In this document: positions 1 through 10,720 of the stretch, piece after piece | Position numbering within the stretch: position 1 is the stretch's first letter | How the letters are laid out: every line of letters starts with the position of its first letter | Assembly (NCBI GenBank): GCA_949825025.1 | Contig: OX463786.1 | Span: 10,592,387 to 10,656,386 of the forward strand | Length of the DNA: 64,000 nucleotides | Source of the DNA: Siphlonurus alternatus | Lineage: Eukaryota > Arthropoda > Insecta > Ephemeroptera > Siphlonuridae | Direction: 5' to 3' | The notes under the pieces: model-generated | Database searches by the model: none | What the model saw: the letters and a program-made list of their open reading frames with translations, nothing else | Told to the model about the DNA's origin: nothing | Translations under genes and position numbers: made by a program

Positions 1-516
1 TAAATTATTTTTATTACTCTCATTATATAATATTTTTACTCTGAAGAATATATTTGAATTTAAAGATAATTTTTCATACGCAAGAAATAAAATTTAATTT
101 TATTTTTAATACTTTTTTTAATTATTGTTAAACATTTTAAAATGATTTAGTTTCATTTTTAATTATTGTTTTATTTGCACTATATCTGCTTCATATTAGA
201 CAAATCATTATTTCTCGAATTTTAATGTCTTATTTAGTCTATATAGGGTATTAAATCGACATTTTGAAATACATTGAGTGAATATCTCGTTAAAAGATGT
301 TCCATCAAAAAGAAAAAAAAAAAGTTATTAAAATAAAAAAGCATGTACGTCTAGCTTGCACACAGATGGCTGGGTTAAAGAGGTTGTAAATTTTTAGAGT
401 GTCCAGGATATTAAATTATTTGCTACCTATAAAAGCAGGTGCAGTTTCAATGATATAACGTACACCTCTGGATAGTATGAACTTTACCAATAACAAACAT
501 ACCTGGTTTCCAAAAT

Positions 517-557
517 AGAGAGAGAGAGAGAGGGAGAGAGAGAGAGAGAGAGAGAGG
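517..557. repeat. (GA)n microsatellite
   Basis: About 41 bp of GA units with one interruption. Confidence 0.97.
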
Positions 558-934
558 GATTTTGGAAAAGGTAAGAAAGCACTCATTCTATCAATACCAA
601 AATAGTTGGAATTCTCCACGCCCCCATTGATACAAAACAACACACACAAATAGAGCCTGTTTCAAGGGGTACTTATACAACCACTTTCTAATAAAATTTT
701 AATGAAAACATCAATGCTAAATTTGAGAGATGTATTTTGCATCCCTGTCGTTTGTTGTTGTTTTGTTTTTATACATAATTTGTTTTGAATGACATGATCT
801 TACCATGTGCTCTATATGAGTACCTTGTATTTGGAATGATATAAAAGAAATAATTTAATTATAAAAATATTAATAAAAACAATAAATATTGTAAATTTAC
901 ATAATATTCCATCAGGAAGTATTAGGAAATATTA

Positions 935-1080
935 AAGCCGGTATTACACGATACATTTTTGCATACAATTTTCCCTTGCAAGAAAATTTCTTCTTTATAC
1001 AAACAAATGGAGTTCAAGTTTTCTTGAAAGGAAAAATTTTATGCAATAGTTAGAAAAATTGTATCGTGTAATACCGGCTT
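935..1080. mobile_element. 146-bp element with terminal inverted repeats AAGCCGGTATTACACGATAC
   Basis: Left end AAGCCGGTATTACACGATAC; the right end is its inverse, GTATCGTGTAATACCGGCTT. Inner parts TTTGCAT / ATGCAA and AAATTTCTTC continue the imperfect palindrome. Confidence 0.88.
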
Positions 1081-1127
1081 CAGGTATTTTTTATTGTAAT
1101 ACAATTCCTATACGATTAAAATAGGTC

Positions 1128-1256
1128 AGTACTACTTCAAACAAGTTCAAACCACTCTGTAAAGTTTCAAAATTGAATTACAAACACAACAGTTGCAAAT
1201 TTCACATTTCCGGCTACTTTCGGAAGAAATAAAAATTAATTTGACTGTAGTTTCTT
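1128..1256. repeat. Right half of the CTTCCGGCTACTTCCGG repeat
   Basis: CTCTGTAAAGTTTCAAAATT, GAATTACAAACA, TTTCACATTTCCGGCTACTT and TTAATTTGACTGTA match 8526-8645 at most positions. Weaker matches lie at 9112-9200 and 23025-23078. Confidence 0.7.
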
Positions 1257-1605
1257 CAATTTCTGTTCTTACAAACGTTTTGGTATCATCTACAAAACCT
1301 ACATCAACCAAAAACGCTTGATCCACACTAATGTTACAATCCTTATAACCACTCTAGGTTATATGCAACCTCTTTGGTTTGGCTGATTTGATCCTCCAAG
1401 GGTACATGAGCGCTAGTCACGTGAGGATTCAAGACTCATCAAAGTCAAAGCGAGCGTGAAACGAGATCTATCAAACGAAATTCACCAAAAAAATGTTTTC
1501 TCAGCTGCTCATGCCAAATGATATATCACTTTTACACTTTTCTATAAGGACATTGATATATTATATTCGGTAATATACGTTAGTTGGAATAATAAATGGC
1601 ACAAC

Positions 1606-1703
1606 ATTCATATGATGGTGTTTAATACGAACCCGTTGAGAACGCCTCATAAGAATAACATTATTCTCGTCAAAGGATACGTATTAAACAGGGTCATGTG
1701 TTC
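1606..1703. mobile_element. 110-bp foldback 'CACTACGTTTACATGACGG', decayed copy
   Basis: ATGATGGTGTTTAATACGAA ... CGCCTCATAAGAATAACATT ... GGATACGTATTAAACAGG, then GTCATGTG. Centre and arms match the better copies at 53118 and 58512. Confidence 0.75.
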
Positions 1704-2021
1704 GAATTTAAAGGGTGAAATTTATGAAGTTATATCCATTATAAAAATAACCAAGATTGTCGCTAAACGTGGTTTATGCCATTGAGCTAATATAACTCTA
1801 ACCATGAATAATAGTTAATCTATAAAATATTTCTTCGTTATTTGTTACTAATGTGGATATATACAATTAATGATAAAATTAAGTTGACAAATTAGCTTGA
1901 AAATAAAGCACCATCTCTCTCGTCTAATTTGAAAATATGAATCTATGTTAATCAATTATATATCTTATAACATTGATTGTGCATACCTCCTGGACACCAA
2001 GAACTTTACTTTTGCTTTGTC

Positions 2022-2160
2022 TGCAGGCGTTACCACGCGGTCTATGGAGGCAAGTTCAACCAAAACCCGTTTGATATTGATAGACTGGGTGTCTATCAAA
2101 TTGCACATTTACATCTCTCTGTCTATTCGAGCTGCAGATCTAGCAAGTGAGGCAAGAGTA
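2022..2160 (+). repeat. Dispersed repeat with GCAAGTGAGGCAAGAGTA end, copy 1
   Basis: GTCTATGGAGGCAAGTTCAA, TTTACATCTCTCTGTCTATT and CTAGCAAGTGAGGCAAGAGT. Related pieces lie at 30705-30840 and about 40330-40400. Confidence 0.6.
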
Positions 2161-2465
2161 TAGTTCATGTATAGGTGTACATCGTAAAAAAATAAGATAA
2201 TGAATATAATGCTACCATTATGTGTATTTTGATTAACTAAATAAATGAATTTATTGATTAATTGGTAAAGGTACAGTATAACAAACCTTAAATTACGCCC
2301 GATACTATGGCGCCTAGCTTTCCCAGACTGTCGTTATCTATGTCTGGTAGGGATACGCAACAAAGATGGCTGCCGCGCGCAGTCCTAACTATATACACGT
2401 AAACTTAGATTTGTGAAATTTTACACAATTTATATATATTATATTTTCCTTTCTCTGAACAGTCT

Positions 2466-2605
2466 CATATCACCTGAGGAAGAAAGCGGTTGACTCTCGA
2501 AACGTAGTGCATGATAAATACATGCAAGTGTTAGTGACGTACACGAACACTAAGTGATCATCGCATACAGAAGGATTACATCGAACACCGGCAAAGGTAA
2601 AAGTC
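2466..2605 (+). repeat. Repeat with CTGAGGA ... GAAAC hairpin, copy 1
   Basis: TCACCTGAGGAAGAAAGCGG, then TTGACTCTCGAAACG, AGTGACGTACACGAACACT and ACAGAAGGATTACATCGAAC, then GGCAAAGGTA. It lies within 50 bp of the exon 4 donor. The motif recalls retroelement ends with hammerhead-like CUGANGA/GAAA signatures, but a strict hammerhead is not formed. Confidence 0.6.
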
Positions 2606-2648
2606 CAAAAGGTGTTATAAAAAATACATAATATTAAAATGGACTTAC

Positions 2649-2832
2649 CTGGTATCCATCATAGGTCCATGACGCCCACTTCATCTGGCAACTCTGAATG
2701 TCAAATGGGAAGTACTCGACATTTATGTCACAGGAGCTGCGGTAGATTCCGTGACTCAGCCAAACCACCTCGCCAGAACTTGACACGATCACGTTCGTGT
2801 TGATCACCGCATTGCTGTACTGAGAGTCCGCA
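2649..2832 (-). CDS. nAChR subunit, coding exon 4 (Cys-loop and loop B)
   Basis: The exon is 184 nt, with acceptor TTACAG (2833-2838) and donor CAG|GTAAGTCC (2641-2648). It completes an Asn codon and ends in phase 0, giving residues 117-178. It encodes ADSQYSNAVINTNVIV, GEVVWLSHGIYRSS, then the Cys-loop from Cys151 to Cys165 with exactly 13 residues between and FPFD inside. It ends at KWASWTYDGYQ, where Trp172 matches the loop B Trp149 of Torpedo. The Cys-loop couples ligand binding to gating in all pentameric ligand-gated ion channels. Sequence wording is nAChR, not GABA or glycine receptor. The next exon, which should show whether the loop C vicinal cysteines of an alpha subunit are present, is outside the window to the left. 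Confidence 0.97.
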
Positions 2833-3004
2833 CTGTAACATGAACAAAGGAGAGTGAGTTCGAATCTCGGTTAGTACCACTTTTTAACAATAACACATTT
2901 CATGTGTTACAGAATTTTAGTAATTTTCTTCAATTTAATTTGTTATAATATTGTCAATGGCATCAACGCTAATATCATGGGAATTCTCTAAGGTGGGAAT
3001 ATTA

Positions 3005-3196
3005 TTAAGCACTGTATTACTTGAAATTAGCATTGTGTAAAGTCGATATTCAAGATAAAATTTCTTTATTTATTGAATGCAATTTTTTCTTAAAAGAAAA
3101 TTTCATCATAAAAACAAGTGGAATTAAAGTTTTAACTTTCTTTCATCGGAAAATTGTATATAATAAATGAAATAATTGCAACGTGTAATACCGGCG
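3005..3196. mobile_element. Decayed copy of the AAGCCGGTATTACACG element
   Basis: The right end GCAACGTGTAATACCGGC, the inner AAAAGAAAATTTCATCATAA and ACAAGTGGAATTAAAG match the element at 935. The left end is only faintly recognisable (AAGCACTGTATTACTTG). Confidence 0.6.
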
Positions 3197-3477
3197 TAAG
3201 GGTAATATAGAGACTGAAAATAGCAGATTTATTTTTTTCTGAAACATGTTTTTTTTTTTTTTTTTTTTCTCCAATACTTTGCCTGTAAGGTCTGTAAAAA
3301 GCTGCCTGTTGTTGACATCTCATTTTGAGAACCCCCTAGTTTTCGGTTCATTAAAGCCGGAAAGACACCATTGAGAATGTTTCAGATGGGTACTTCAAAA
3401 ATGTAAAGAAAAAATGTCAGGGACTACCCCTGTGTATATAACCATGAACAATTTAATTTTTTTATTTTTACAGAGAT

Positions 3478-3662
3478 ACTCTATGAGCTCGAATATAAGT
3501 TACAGATAGGGATAAGGGAGGAATAGGATGGTGGCCACGAACTGTTACACGTCCCAGCATTTGCTTAGATGAGACTGAGGGAACTCTGGAAAACCTCTGG
3601 ATTGGGACTTCTATTTTTTTTTTATCAATGTTCAAAAGTGATGTTCAAAGCCTGGGGAACTA
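3478..3662 (-). mobile_element. 5S-headed SINE, subfamily A, partial
   Basis: Matches the 3' half of the better copies: GAGCT near the 3' end, TATCCCTA, GGTGGCCAC, GTCCCAGCATTTGCT and TGAGACTGAGGGAA...GGAAAACCTC, then the 'TCAATG..CAAA..GATGT' stretch. The 5S-like head and the poly-A end are gone. Confidence 0.7.
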
Positions 3663-4904
3663 TTTCAGAAAGTACTGGAATGTTGTGCTTATACTGTCGC
3701 TTATGCATTGCTAGAGAGTGATGATACCATCCTGGGGAAATTTCTAAATTTTTCTGACATAAGATACGAGGTCTCCACACCCGTTGTGGTTTTTGGAAAA
3801 ATTGCTGCGCTGCAACCTTAGAAAGGTGTATTACATATTCTATAATGAAATAAACCATATTTTTTAACCGGTCATTCTAAATCGCAGTCAATTAAGGTAT
3901 AAAGAAACATTAATTAAAATTAAAGTTGATATTTATAAAGCCAGAGTAGTACGCATATGAAATTCAAGATACACATTTTGATAATTTTTATTAGCTATAA
4001 TAATAATAAATATAAAATAATTTAATTATCTAAATTTTACGTACTATTTAATTTATATTTATTAATGGTTAAAGGTAAATAATACTAGCGTATTAACAAT
4101 ATTATAGTAAATTAAAAAAAATAAATAAATAAATAAAATTAAAATAAATAATGTAAATAAAAAATTATATATATTAAAACAAATTAAGTTTGTACTAATA
4201 TAATTACGTAATTTTTATAATTTTAAAATACAATATATTTCAAAGGTTTCAAAGTAGTATGTAATTAGTAAATAAAAGTACCCAATAGGGTTTGATTAAA
4301 AAAATTAAAAAATACAATATAATTCATTGAAAGATAAATCGATCGTTTTAAGAAGTTAATAATTATGCAGAAAATAAAATATTTTTTAATACTCTTATTT
4401 CAAACAATTAATTTTATTCTTGTTATATTTAAGACCAAAATTAATAATTTTAAAAATTCTTGTAATAATGTTAGTTCAGAATCGATACATTACAAAATAG
4501 AAACATCAGAAAATTATTTCAAGTTTAATTCATTCATTCTTTATCCAGAATTAATATGTAAAAATTATTTAGCAGTAATTAAACATTTTAATACGTTTAA
4601 TAAGATTCAAATATGATACTGTGTATTGCAAAGTGATATTTTTAATTATTAAAATTTATGCTGAACGTAATTAAATAATGTAACTGGTTACTCAGACATT
4701 TAATAAATTCATATTGAAGTGCGTTCAAGATTGGAACAATCAATACATCCTATTTTGCTGGAAGAGATTTAGAGAAATCACCTCTGAAAATAAATAAATT
4801 ATAACATGAACAGAAATAAACATAATTCACGTGTTTTGCATAGTAAGACAATTTAAAAAACGGAAGATACCACTACAAATTATTAATTAAAAATCAATTT
4901 GAGA

Positions 4905-5262
4905 CTTATTGTTAGTGGGAGGTGTGGTGCAGTACGTTTGACCGGGTATCGTCAGATCACCGAACTCAAGCACCGCCGAGAGTTGTTAGTAGTTAAATGG
5001 ATGACCATTTTCAACAAAAAACACTCTTTGCACCCAGGAGTAAATCGTTGTGCTTTTCCACTGCGTGGTTCCCCTGGCTTTGGACCATTGCACTTCCGGT
5101 TCATTGACAAAAGCTGTAGCGTCCATCCTGACTGAGGTTTCCACGTTTCCCTCAGTCACAGGCAAATGTCGGGATGGATTGCAAGGCCGTTGGTCACCCC
5201 CGTTTCGGAAGAGCCCGTGGAAACGCTCAAGTTAGGGTTTTAGAAGGTTCGGGGTTTCAAAC
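4905..5262 (+). mobile_element. 5S-headed SINE, subfamily B
   Basis: The head (GTGGTGCAGTACGTTTGACC, CACCGAACTCAAGCACCGCC, GAGAGTTGTTAGTAGTTAAA) is a diverged 5S-like unit, with TGGATGACC matching the TGGATGGGAGACC of 5S. The central domain (CTGACTGAGGTTTCCACG, CCTCAGTCACAGGCAAATG) is shared with the other SINEs. Its 3' end (AAGTTAGGGTTTTAGAAGG) is private to this subfamily. Confidence 0.75.
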
Positions 5263-5363
5263 TTAGTGAGTAGAAGTACCCAATTGTGATTTAATATTTA
5301 TAATAAAAAACACCGAGACTTCTTAAAAAAATCAATTCACTTAAAATATTCAATAACAATATA

Positions 5364-5367
<4 letters not shown>

Positions 5368-5439
<72 letters not shown>

Positions 5440-5443
5440 GAGA
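5368..5443. repeat. (GA)n microsatellite
   Basis: About 75 bp of GA units with one late interruption. Confidence 0.97.
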
Positions 5444-6076
5444 AAATGATTAATTGTCTGAATTTCCAAGAACTATGAACTTACTCTTTGAGTGTGGACG
5501 ATATATACATTGATTTGACAATATGTAAGAAAACATCATCCATCAAAATTTACTTCCCTTCCCCGATATTTTTTATTTTAAAAACTACAGCAGCCAAAAC
5601 ACAACAATTCTGTATGGTTCGACATTGTTACATAATTCAAAGGGCCTCAAGTTATTGTATAGAGTATGTTATATTTTACCTTGTAAATTTACTTGGGATA
5701 TGTTAAACAAAAAAATTAGGCTGCAGTTTTTACTAATTTACATTGTCCTCAAAGTTGGAAGCAAGGGAAGTCTACAAGGAGGAGTGCAACCAGGTTTCAC
5801 AATTAGAGTGGTATATACAAATCCCAATTCGATTATATTTACCATCAAAGAGACCAGGGGGAGTGGATGATGGAAAAAGATATAAAAGACTGTCACAAAA
5901 GTCTGAAAAAATTAATAATTTGGAATGAATTATTCCCTATTGAAAATATTTCCGAAAAAAAAAGTGGAGGAAAAAGAACTTTGAAATGTTAAACATAGGG
6001 ACTTAACCAATGGGTCATTTTAACACCCCATTTCGTCTCCATCTCAGTTAGTATAAATACGTGAGACAAAATAAAA

Positions 6077-6435
6077 CTTTTTTTTTACAAGGTTATACCC
6101 CTTATAACTGGAGCTCGAGCCGGGGTAGTGGGTAATGGATGAAAAGGATGGTGGCCACGGTCTGTTACGCATCCCGCATTCGTTGAAGTAAGACTGAGGG
6201 AACCGTGGAAAACCTTTAATTTTTATCAATGGACCAAAGCGATGTCCAAAGCCTGAGGAACCACACGCAAGTACATCACTGCACTGGGTGGAAAGCGAGA
6301 CGAATTTACCCCAAGGAGGGAGCAATGTAATTTTTACTTGAAACGGTCACCCATCCAAGTACTAACCACGATCGACGTAGCTTGACTTCGATGATCTAAC
6401 GAGAACCTGTCAATGTCTTAGGGCGTTTGCATTCA
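6077..6435 (-). mobile_element. 5S-headed SINE, subfamily A, near full length
   Basis: Minus-strand order: a 5S-rRNA-like head (CGAAGTCAAGCTACGTCGAT, then TGGTTAGTACTTGGATGGGT), a linker, the central domain with CCACGGTTCCCTCAGTC, then GAGCTC and an A-rich tail (6077-6086). The stretch TGGTTAGTACTTGGATGGG is the internal promoter region of 5S rRNA (box C side). Confidence 0.88.
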
Positions 6436-6850
6436 CTGCCACATATGTATATTACATAAGAAGGTCCACAAAAATATATAGCAGGATGCTGTATGAAATG
6501 ATGTATTGCAGATATTGTGATGATTAAGTATCCGAATACAATGCCAGTCAAACGTCTATACTTTTTTCTTAAATGTCAATAGTGTTGTGATGAAATATGA
6601 TTTGACAATATGTAAAAAAATATATATCATCCATCAATTTCATGTCATTTCAGATGAATAAATCAATGAATAAAAATTAAATTACATAGCATATTACTAC
6701 AGTATATTCTTGAATATCATAAATGTGAATTTGTTATTATTTTTTTATACATTGCCAGCAAATTTTAAATATATTTTACAAATCTTCAGTTAGTGTTCTA
6801 ATTGTAAGAAAATTACGAATTGTCTTATTAATTATTATAGATATCCTTAC

Positions 6851-7170
6851 AATAGAGTATTGTCCTCATTTTTTTTATTGCAGAAATGGATAGAGGGTGC
6901 AAAGTTATGCTAACCTAATTTTTTTCAGATTTTTTAGAGCCCGGGAACTATTTTTAAAAAATTATTGAAAGTCCTTTTCGTGACGTCACGAGACGCCGCT
7001 CCTTAAGAAAAAGATAGGGCTTGCCGCCGCGTGACGTCACAAAAAGGACTTTCAATAATTTTTTAAAAATAGTTCCAGGTCTCAAAAAAATCTGAAAAAA
7101 ATCAGGGTAGCATAACTTTGCACGCTCTATCCATTTCTGCAATAAAAAAAATTGAGGAGAATACTCCATT
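6851..7170. mobile_element. 320-bp foldback, 'GGAGTATT' arm type, copy 1
   Basis: A near-perfect palindrome with outer arms AATAGAGTATTGTCCTCA / TGAGGAGAATACTCCATT. Next inward come TTTATTGCAGAAATGGATAG and AGGGTGCAAAGTTATGCTA, then TTTTTCAGATTTTTTAGAGC and AAAAAATTATTGAAAGTCC, and an off-centre core with TGACGTCAC on both sides. No coding capacity; non-autonomous DNA-element look. Confidence 0.9.
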
Positions 7171-8151
7171 CAAATTAAGCAATTATAACCAAGTTAACTT
7201 AAAACTGCTTGCTGCCTTTTAATTGCAAAGAACTTTGTGAACTTATGGATAGAAATCGTAAATGGAGCCACCCCCTTGAATTTGGCCAAACCATAAGCGA
7301 TTAAAATTCTGAACATTCTCTAATTTTAACATTTCATTATATTCCGTCTGACAGAATTTTATTAAACAACATTATAACGCAGAAATTACTGAGATAAATC
7401 GATTAATTATTTACACAAAAATAGGAGGCCGTTTCAATGCAATCTGTCATACAAATAATGACAATTACCTGAATTACATATTGTAACAAATACAATTTAA
7501 TATAATAATGTCACTCCCTTTCTTATTTTTCGGTTATATTTTTCGTAGGGGGATTCCAAGACAATGATTTGCATAGTACATATATATTACATCATATGCA
7601 TGATGTACATGAACAAGCAATGAAGAAAAAAATTAAGATTTATTAAACTTTGAATTAATAAGTTTTTAAATTAATTTGAAGAAAGTAAATATTTTATTTG
7701 CAAACTCCCTTAAAATAATCATATTAAAATTGTGTTTTAAAAAATAAAATTGAAAATAATTAAATAAATTTATATTTGTGCGTTTAATGTACACCACTTA
7801 ATATTTTGCTTTAGTTACATTTAAAATAGTATTTTTTTTCCACATTTTCACTATTGATATCTAAAAACAATTTTTTAAGAATTATCTCTTAACTTAAACA
7901 GCTAGTTACTTGCTTATCAATATTGTATTAGAGAATGGAATGAGTATTATTTAAAATAAAAAAAAGTTTAAATTGAATGGTTAAACATTAAAACCAACAG
8001 CAAAGCGATGATAAGCAAACTGACCTATACGTACAAATGATATTTTGTTGTTCTATATTTTGTGATAACCACTGTACGTCAACCTAACCTTTGTAATGAA
8101 CTCCTACACCCTCAAACTTTTAACTAAACCTCTTGAAATAAAGGTACTCAC

Positions 8152-8306
8152 TTGTTATAGAGAATAACGTCAGGCTTCCATACTCTATTGTACGGAATGC
8201 GGACAACTTTGATGCCAGCAAAATCTGAAGAGTTCCACTTGAGATGATGGTCTGTCCATATGTAAGTTAACCAGCAGTTGGTTGTCAGTATTTGGTTCTT
8301 CTCGTC
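8152..8306 (-). CDS. nAChR subunit, coding exon 3 (loops D and A)
   Basis: The exon is 155 nt, with acceptor TATATAG (ending 8307) and donor AA|GTGAGTACC (8143-8151). It enters in phase 0 and leaves after two bases of an Asn codon. It encodes [17 protein letters not shown], the family signature strand with the loop D Trp at residue 82, then [12 protein letters not shown] and [19 protein letters not shown] (108-111) and Tyr115 correspond to Torpedo Trp86 and Tyr93 of loop A, with the same spacing of seven, so the principal-face aromatic residue is kept. A second NSS sequon starts at residue 90. Vertebrate genes split this region over two exons; here it is one. A foldback repeat (8455-8635) lies about 150 bp upstream in the intron. 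Confidence 0.96.
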
Positions 8307-9765
8307 CTATATAATACAAGAACATGTCGTTAAAATATAAGCAGAAAAGTTTTATATGAATACACTTAGAGATGGTCAGAACGTTATATATTCCTATTGG
8401 TATATACACTATTTTGCACAAAAAATACCCTACAATCAAATTTATAAGATATTCCATACGGAAGTAGCCGGAAGTGTAAGGTTTCTTGTCTTCCTATTCT
8501 TATTTCAGCGTTACAATTTCACACATAGGTCAGCACTTCTACTTCAAACCATTCTGTAAAGTTTCAAAATTGAATTACAAACAGAAGAACTGCAAACTTT
8601 ACACTTCCGGCTACTTCCGGAGGTAATATAATATTAATTTGAATGTATTATATTCACATAACTCCTTTTCCTCCTTACTTAAAGACCTATAAGAGTCCGA
8701 TAGTTGCACAAAAAATGTCTGATGTTCAGACCAATCTCTCTTATCATCCTGCTTCGCTCTCTACCACATATAATCAAATGGAACGTGCAAAAGAAGCTAT
8801 GTGAATGTAACGTGACATATTCTGTGCAACTGTATGGCTGAATAAAGCACGTAGCATATTTTAGAAGGGATCAATTCACACGTTTAGTATCAGCTTAAAA
8901 GTATTTTCTAAATAACTTTTTTGTAAATAATGCTTAAAATTGTTGTGCTAATATTTTTTTATAAAATGCAGTATTAAATCCTGGACTGTATAATCTGATA
9001 CTCAAAATTTCTATAAAAGTTTCTTTGAGAAATATATTTGGTTATATTTTCAAATTTTTATTATATTTCTTCCGTAAGTATTAATATTACAGATTTAATT
9101 CAGACAATAGGTCAGTATTTATACTTCAATACATGTTTATTGACATTTATGACTATAACTTTCAGCTTCCGAAGTAAGTATTAAATTAATTTGAATGTTA
9201 TCAGCCAACTCAAATAATCAAGATTTTATCAGTTTTGCAGCAATGTAGCTGGTAAGATTCATTGTAGTTATATATTAAAAAAAAAATGCTTGCTACGTCT
9301 CCATTGCTCACAAGACAATTACACTCTCAAAACAATTAGTCTGGACAACGCTTGTGGGTGGGGGTGGGTCTGAAGATTAGAATACGTAGAGGGTATCGAT
9401 GATAATTTGAAGTTGAAGCCACCTATCATTATAACTATAGACATCCTGATTAAGTAGATAAAACATCAATATAATATGTATTTGCTGTACATATTCCACT
9501 GTATATATTTCTAAAGTGTATTATTATGTAACATGTTTTCCGTACAATTGTTTTGTATTTATTTGCCTTGCAAACCTGTTGAAACACCGTTTTTAACAAA
9601 ATTTATAAAAATTTGTGTTACTATTTTAATAATTTCAAGATTTGTTCTGCCTGATTACATTATTAAAAAGCAAAATTAAATTTTAATTTTTAAAATTAAT
9701 TATTTTAAAAATAAATTTTTATTTAAATTAAAAAAAAAAAATTATTTCATTCCTAAATTACTTAC
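8307..9765 (-). other. nAChR intron 2 (1.5 kb)
   Basis: Bounded by exon 2 donor and exon 3 acceptor. Its exon 3-proximal end holds a foldback with GGAAGTAGCCGGAAGTGTAA arms (8455-8645). The rest is AT-rich without recognisable features. Confidence 0.85.
8455..8645. mobile_element. Foldback with CTTCCGGCTACTTCCGG ends
   Basis: ACGGAAGTAGCCGGAAGTGT on the left is inverted in TTACACTTCCGGCTACTTCC on the right. It contains CTGTAAAGTTTCAAAATTG and GAATTACAAACA. Confidence 0.7.
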
Positions 9766-9914
9766 CACATCTATAATATGATGCAGAGATATTCCGAAGG
9801 TTATTCTCAGAGGTAGAGAACTGTTGTCCACGGGTCTGACTGAGGCATCGTAGTTACTCATGAGGTAACGGGTCAGACGGTACTCCTGCTCATCTGCACC
9901 GGCGTGGACCAGCA
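9766..9914 (-). CDS. nAChR subunit, coding exon 2 (N-terminal helix, start of ligand-binding domain)
   Basis: The exon is 149 nt, with acceptor TTTCAG (9915-9920) and donor GTG|GTAAG (9761-9765). It enters in phase 1, completing a Leu codon, and leaves in phase 0. It encodes the end of the signal peptide (LVHAGADEQ), then the N-terminal helix pattern YRLTRYLMSNYDASVRPV. That is the family's 'RLL..L...YN..VRPV' block. It ends with LPLRITFGISLHHIIDV, the beta1 strand. An N-glycosylation sequon NSS starts at residue 46. The product is a subunit of a pentameric acetylcholine-gated channel in the plasma membrane; this segment is extracellular. The region just upstream of the acceptor carries a SINE central-domain remnant (about 9936-9968). 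Family assignment is secure. Subtype (alpha or non-alpha) cannot be read from this exon. Confidence 0.95.
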
Positions 9915-9935
9915 CTGAAACATACAGAGGTCCGA

Positions 9936-9968
9936 GTCAGTCTGGAGTTTCCACGGTTCCCTCAGTCA
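9936..9968 (+). repeat. Orphan SINE central-domain fragment beside an nAChR acceptor
   Basis: AGTCTGGAGTTTCCACGG followed by TTCCCTCAGTC matches the core shared by the SINEs. No head or tail is recognisable. It starts about 22 bp upstream of the minus-strand exon 2 acceptor. Confidence 0.65.
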
Positions 9969-10250
9969 GAGTTACTGAAAATATAGATATGTCAAAGATC
10001 AATGGTGGTATGGTTTACTCAGTCGTAGGTAATTGGTTAATTAATTTATTTAATTATTACTTTAAACTGAGATTATATATAGAGAGTTAGGGTTGGGCTT
10101 CACAGAACCCTTGAAACAATTCGTTGGTAAAATTCAGTAATGGTGAATGATTATTTTTGTTGCATAAAGAAGTGAGACAAGACCACTAATTAAAAAAATT
10201 AAAGATGAATTTCATGGAGAATAGTACTGTAAGATTTTTTTTTAATGAAG

Positions 10251-10588
10251 AATGGACAACATACATTGTATGAAAAAATTTTATTGCAGAAATGAATAAA
10301 GGGTACCAAATTATGCTACTCTGAATTTTTTTCAGATTTTTTTGAGACCCGGAACTATTTTTAAATAATTATTGAAGGTCCTGTGATTTCAGTTGGCACC
10401 CCTGATGCCTTAATAAAAAGGATAGAGACTGGACGCCTATTGACGCCTCCAGGGGGCGTGGCCGCAAATTCAATAATTATTTAAAAATAGTTCTGGGTCT
10501 CAAAAAAATCTGAAAAAATTCAGAATAGCATAATTTGGTACCCTCTATTCATTTCTGCAATAATTTTTTTTCATGTATGTTGTCCATT
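10251..10588. mobile_element. 320-bp foldback family, 'GGACAAC' arm type, copy 2
   Basis: The same inner palindrome (TTTTTCAGATTTTTTTGAGA, AATTATTGAAGGTCC) as the copy at 6851, but the outer arm begins AATGGACAACATACATTGTA / CATGTATGTTGTCCATT and the core has GGCGTGGCCGC instead of paired TGACGTCAC. A short palindrome at 10594 follows almost directly. Confidence 0.9.
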
Positions 10589-10593
10589 GTATT

Positions 10594-10720
10594 GTACATT
10601 TTGTCAACTTGTAAAATTTCCCTTTGCAGCCTTGTCAATCACCTTGCTCTATAAGTATAATACATGGCATGTTGATTAACAAGGCTGTAGAAGGAATATG
10701 TTATGCGGCGACGAGTGCAC
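10594..10720. mobile_element. 125-bp foldback 'GTACACTCGTCGCC', copy 1
   Basis: Palindrome with AAATTTCCCTTTGCAGCCTT, GTTAATCA and, on the right, TTAACAAGGCTG and GGCGACGAGTGCAC. It is decayed on the left end. Confidence 0.75.

Larger units (their letters stand above)
1..2648 (-). other. Probable nAChR intron 4 (continues left); AT-rich with small repeats
   Basis: Sequence downstream of the Cys-loop exon on the minus strand. No further nAChR exon (loop C, TM1-TM4) is recognisable here, so the intron continues past coordinate 1. It holds a (GA)n tract (517-557), two foldbacks (935-1080 and 1606-1703), a dispersed repeat (1128-1256), another repeat (2022-2160) and a CTGAGGA/GAAAC repeat (2466-2605). 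Confidence 0.6.
2833..8151 (-). other. nAChR intron 3 (5.3 kb)
   Basis: Bounded by exon 3 and exon 4 splice sites. It contains a degenerate foldback (about 3005-3196), partial and full 5S-headed SINEs (3478-3662, 4905-5262, 6077-6435), a long (GA)n array (5368-5443) and a 320-bp foldback (6851-7170). The stretches 3663-4904 and 7171-8151 are AT-rich with nothing I can identify. Confidence 0.85.

Noticed and set aside
2858..2882. GAGTTCGAATCTCGG next to the exon 4 acceptor
   Set aside because: B-box-like, but the 5' half would be the nAChR exon; no tRNA fold.
6077..6435. Possible genuine 5S rRNA gene
   Set aside because: Only the internal promoter region matches 5S; linker, central domain and A tail continue behind it and the same unit recurs, so it is a SINE.
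6851..7170. Frames inside the 320-bp foldbacks (for example 6954-7169, 50622-50864, 50861-51046)
   Set aside because: The similar peptides on both strands come from the palindrome; no start context, no domain, and copies are not kept in frame.
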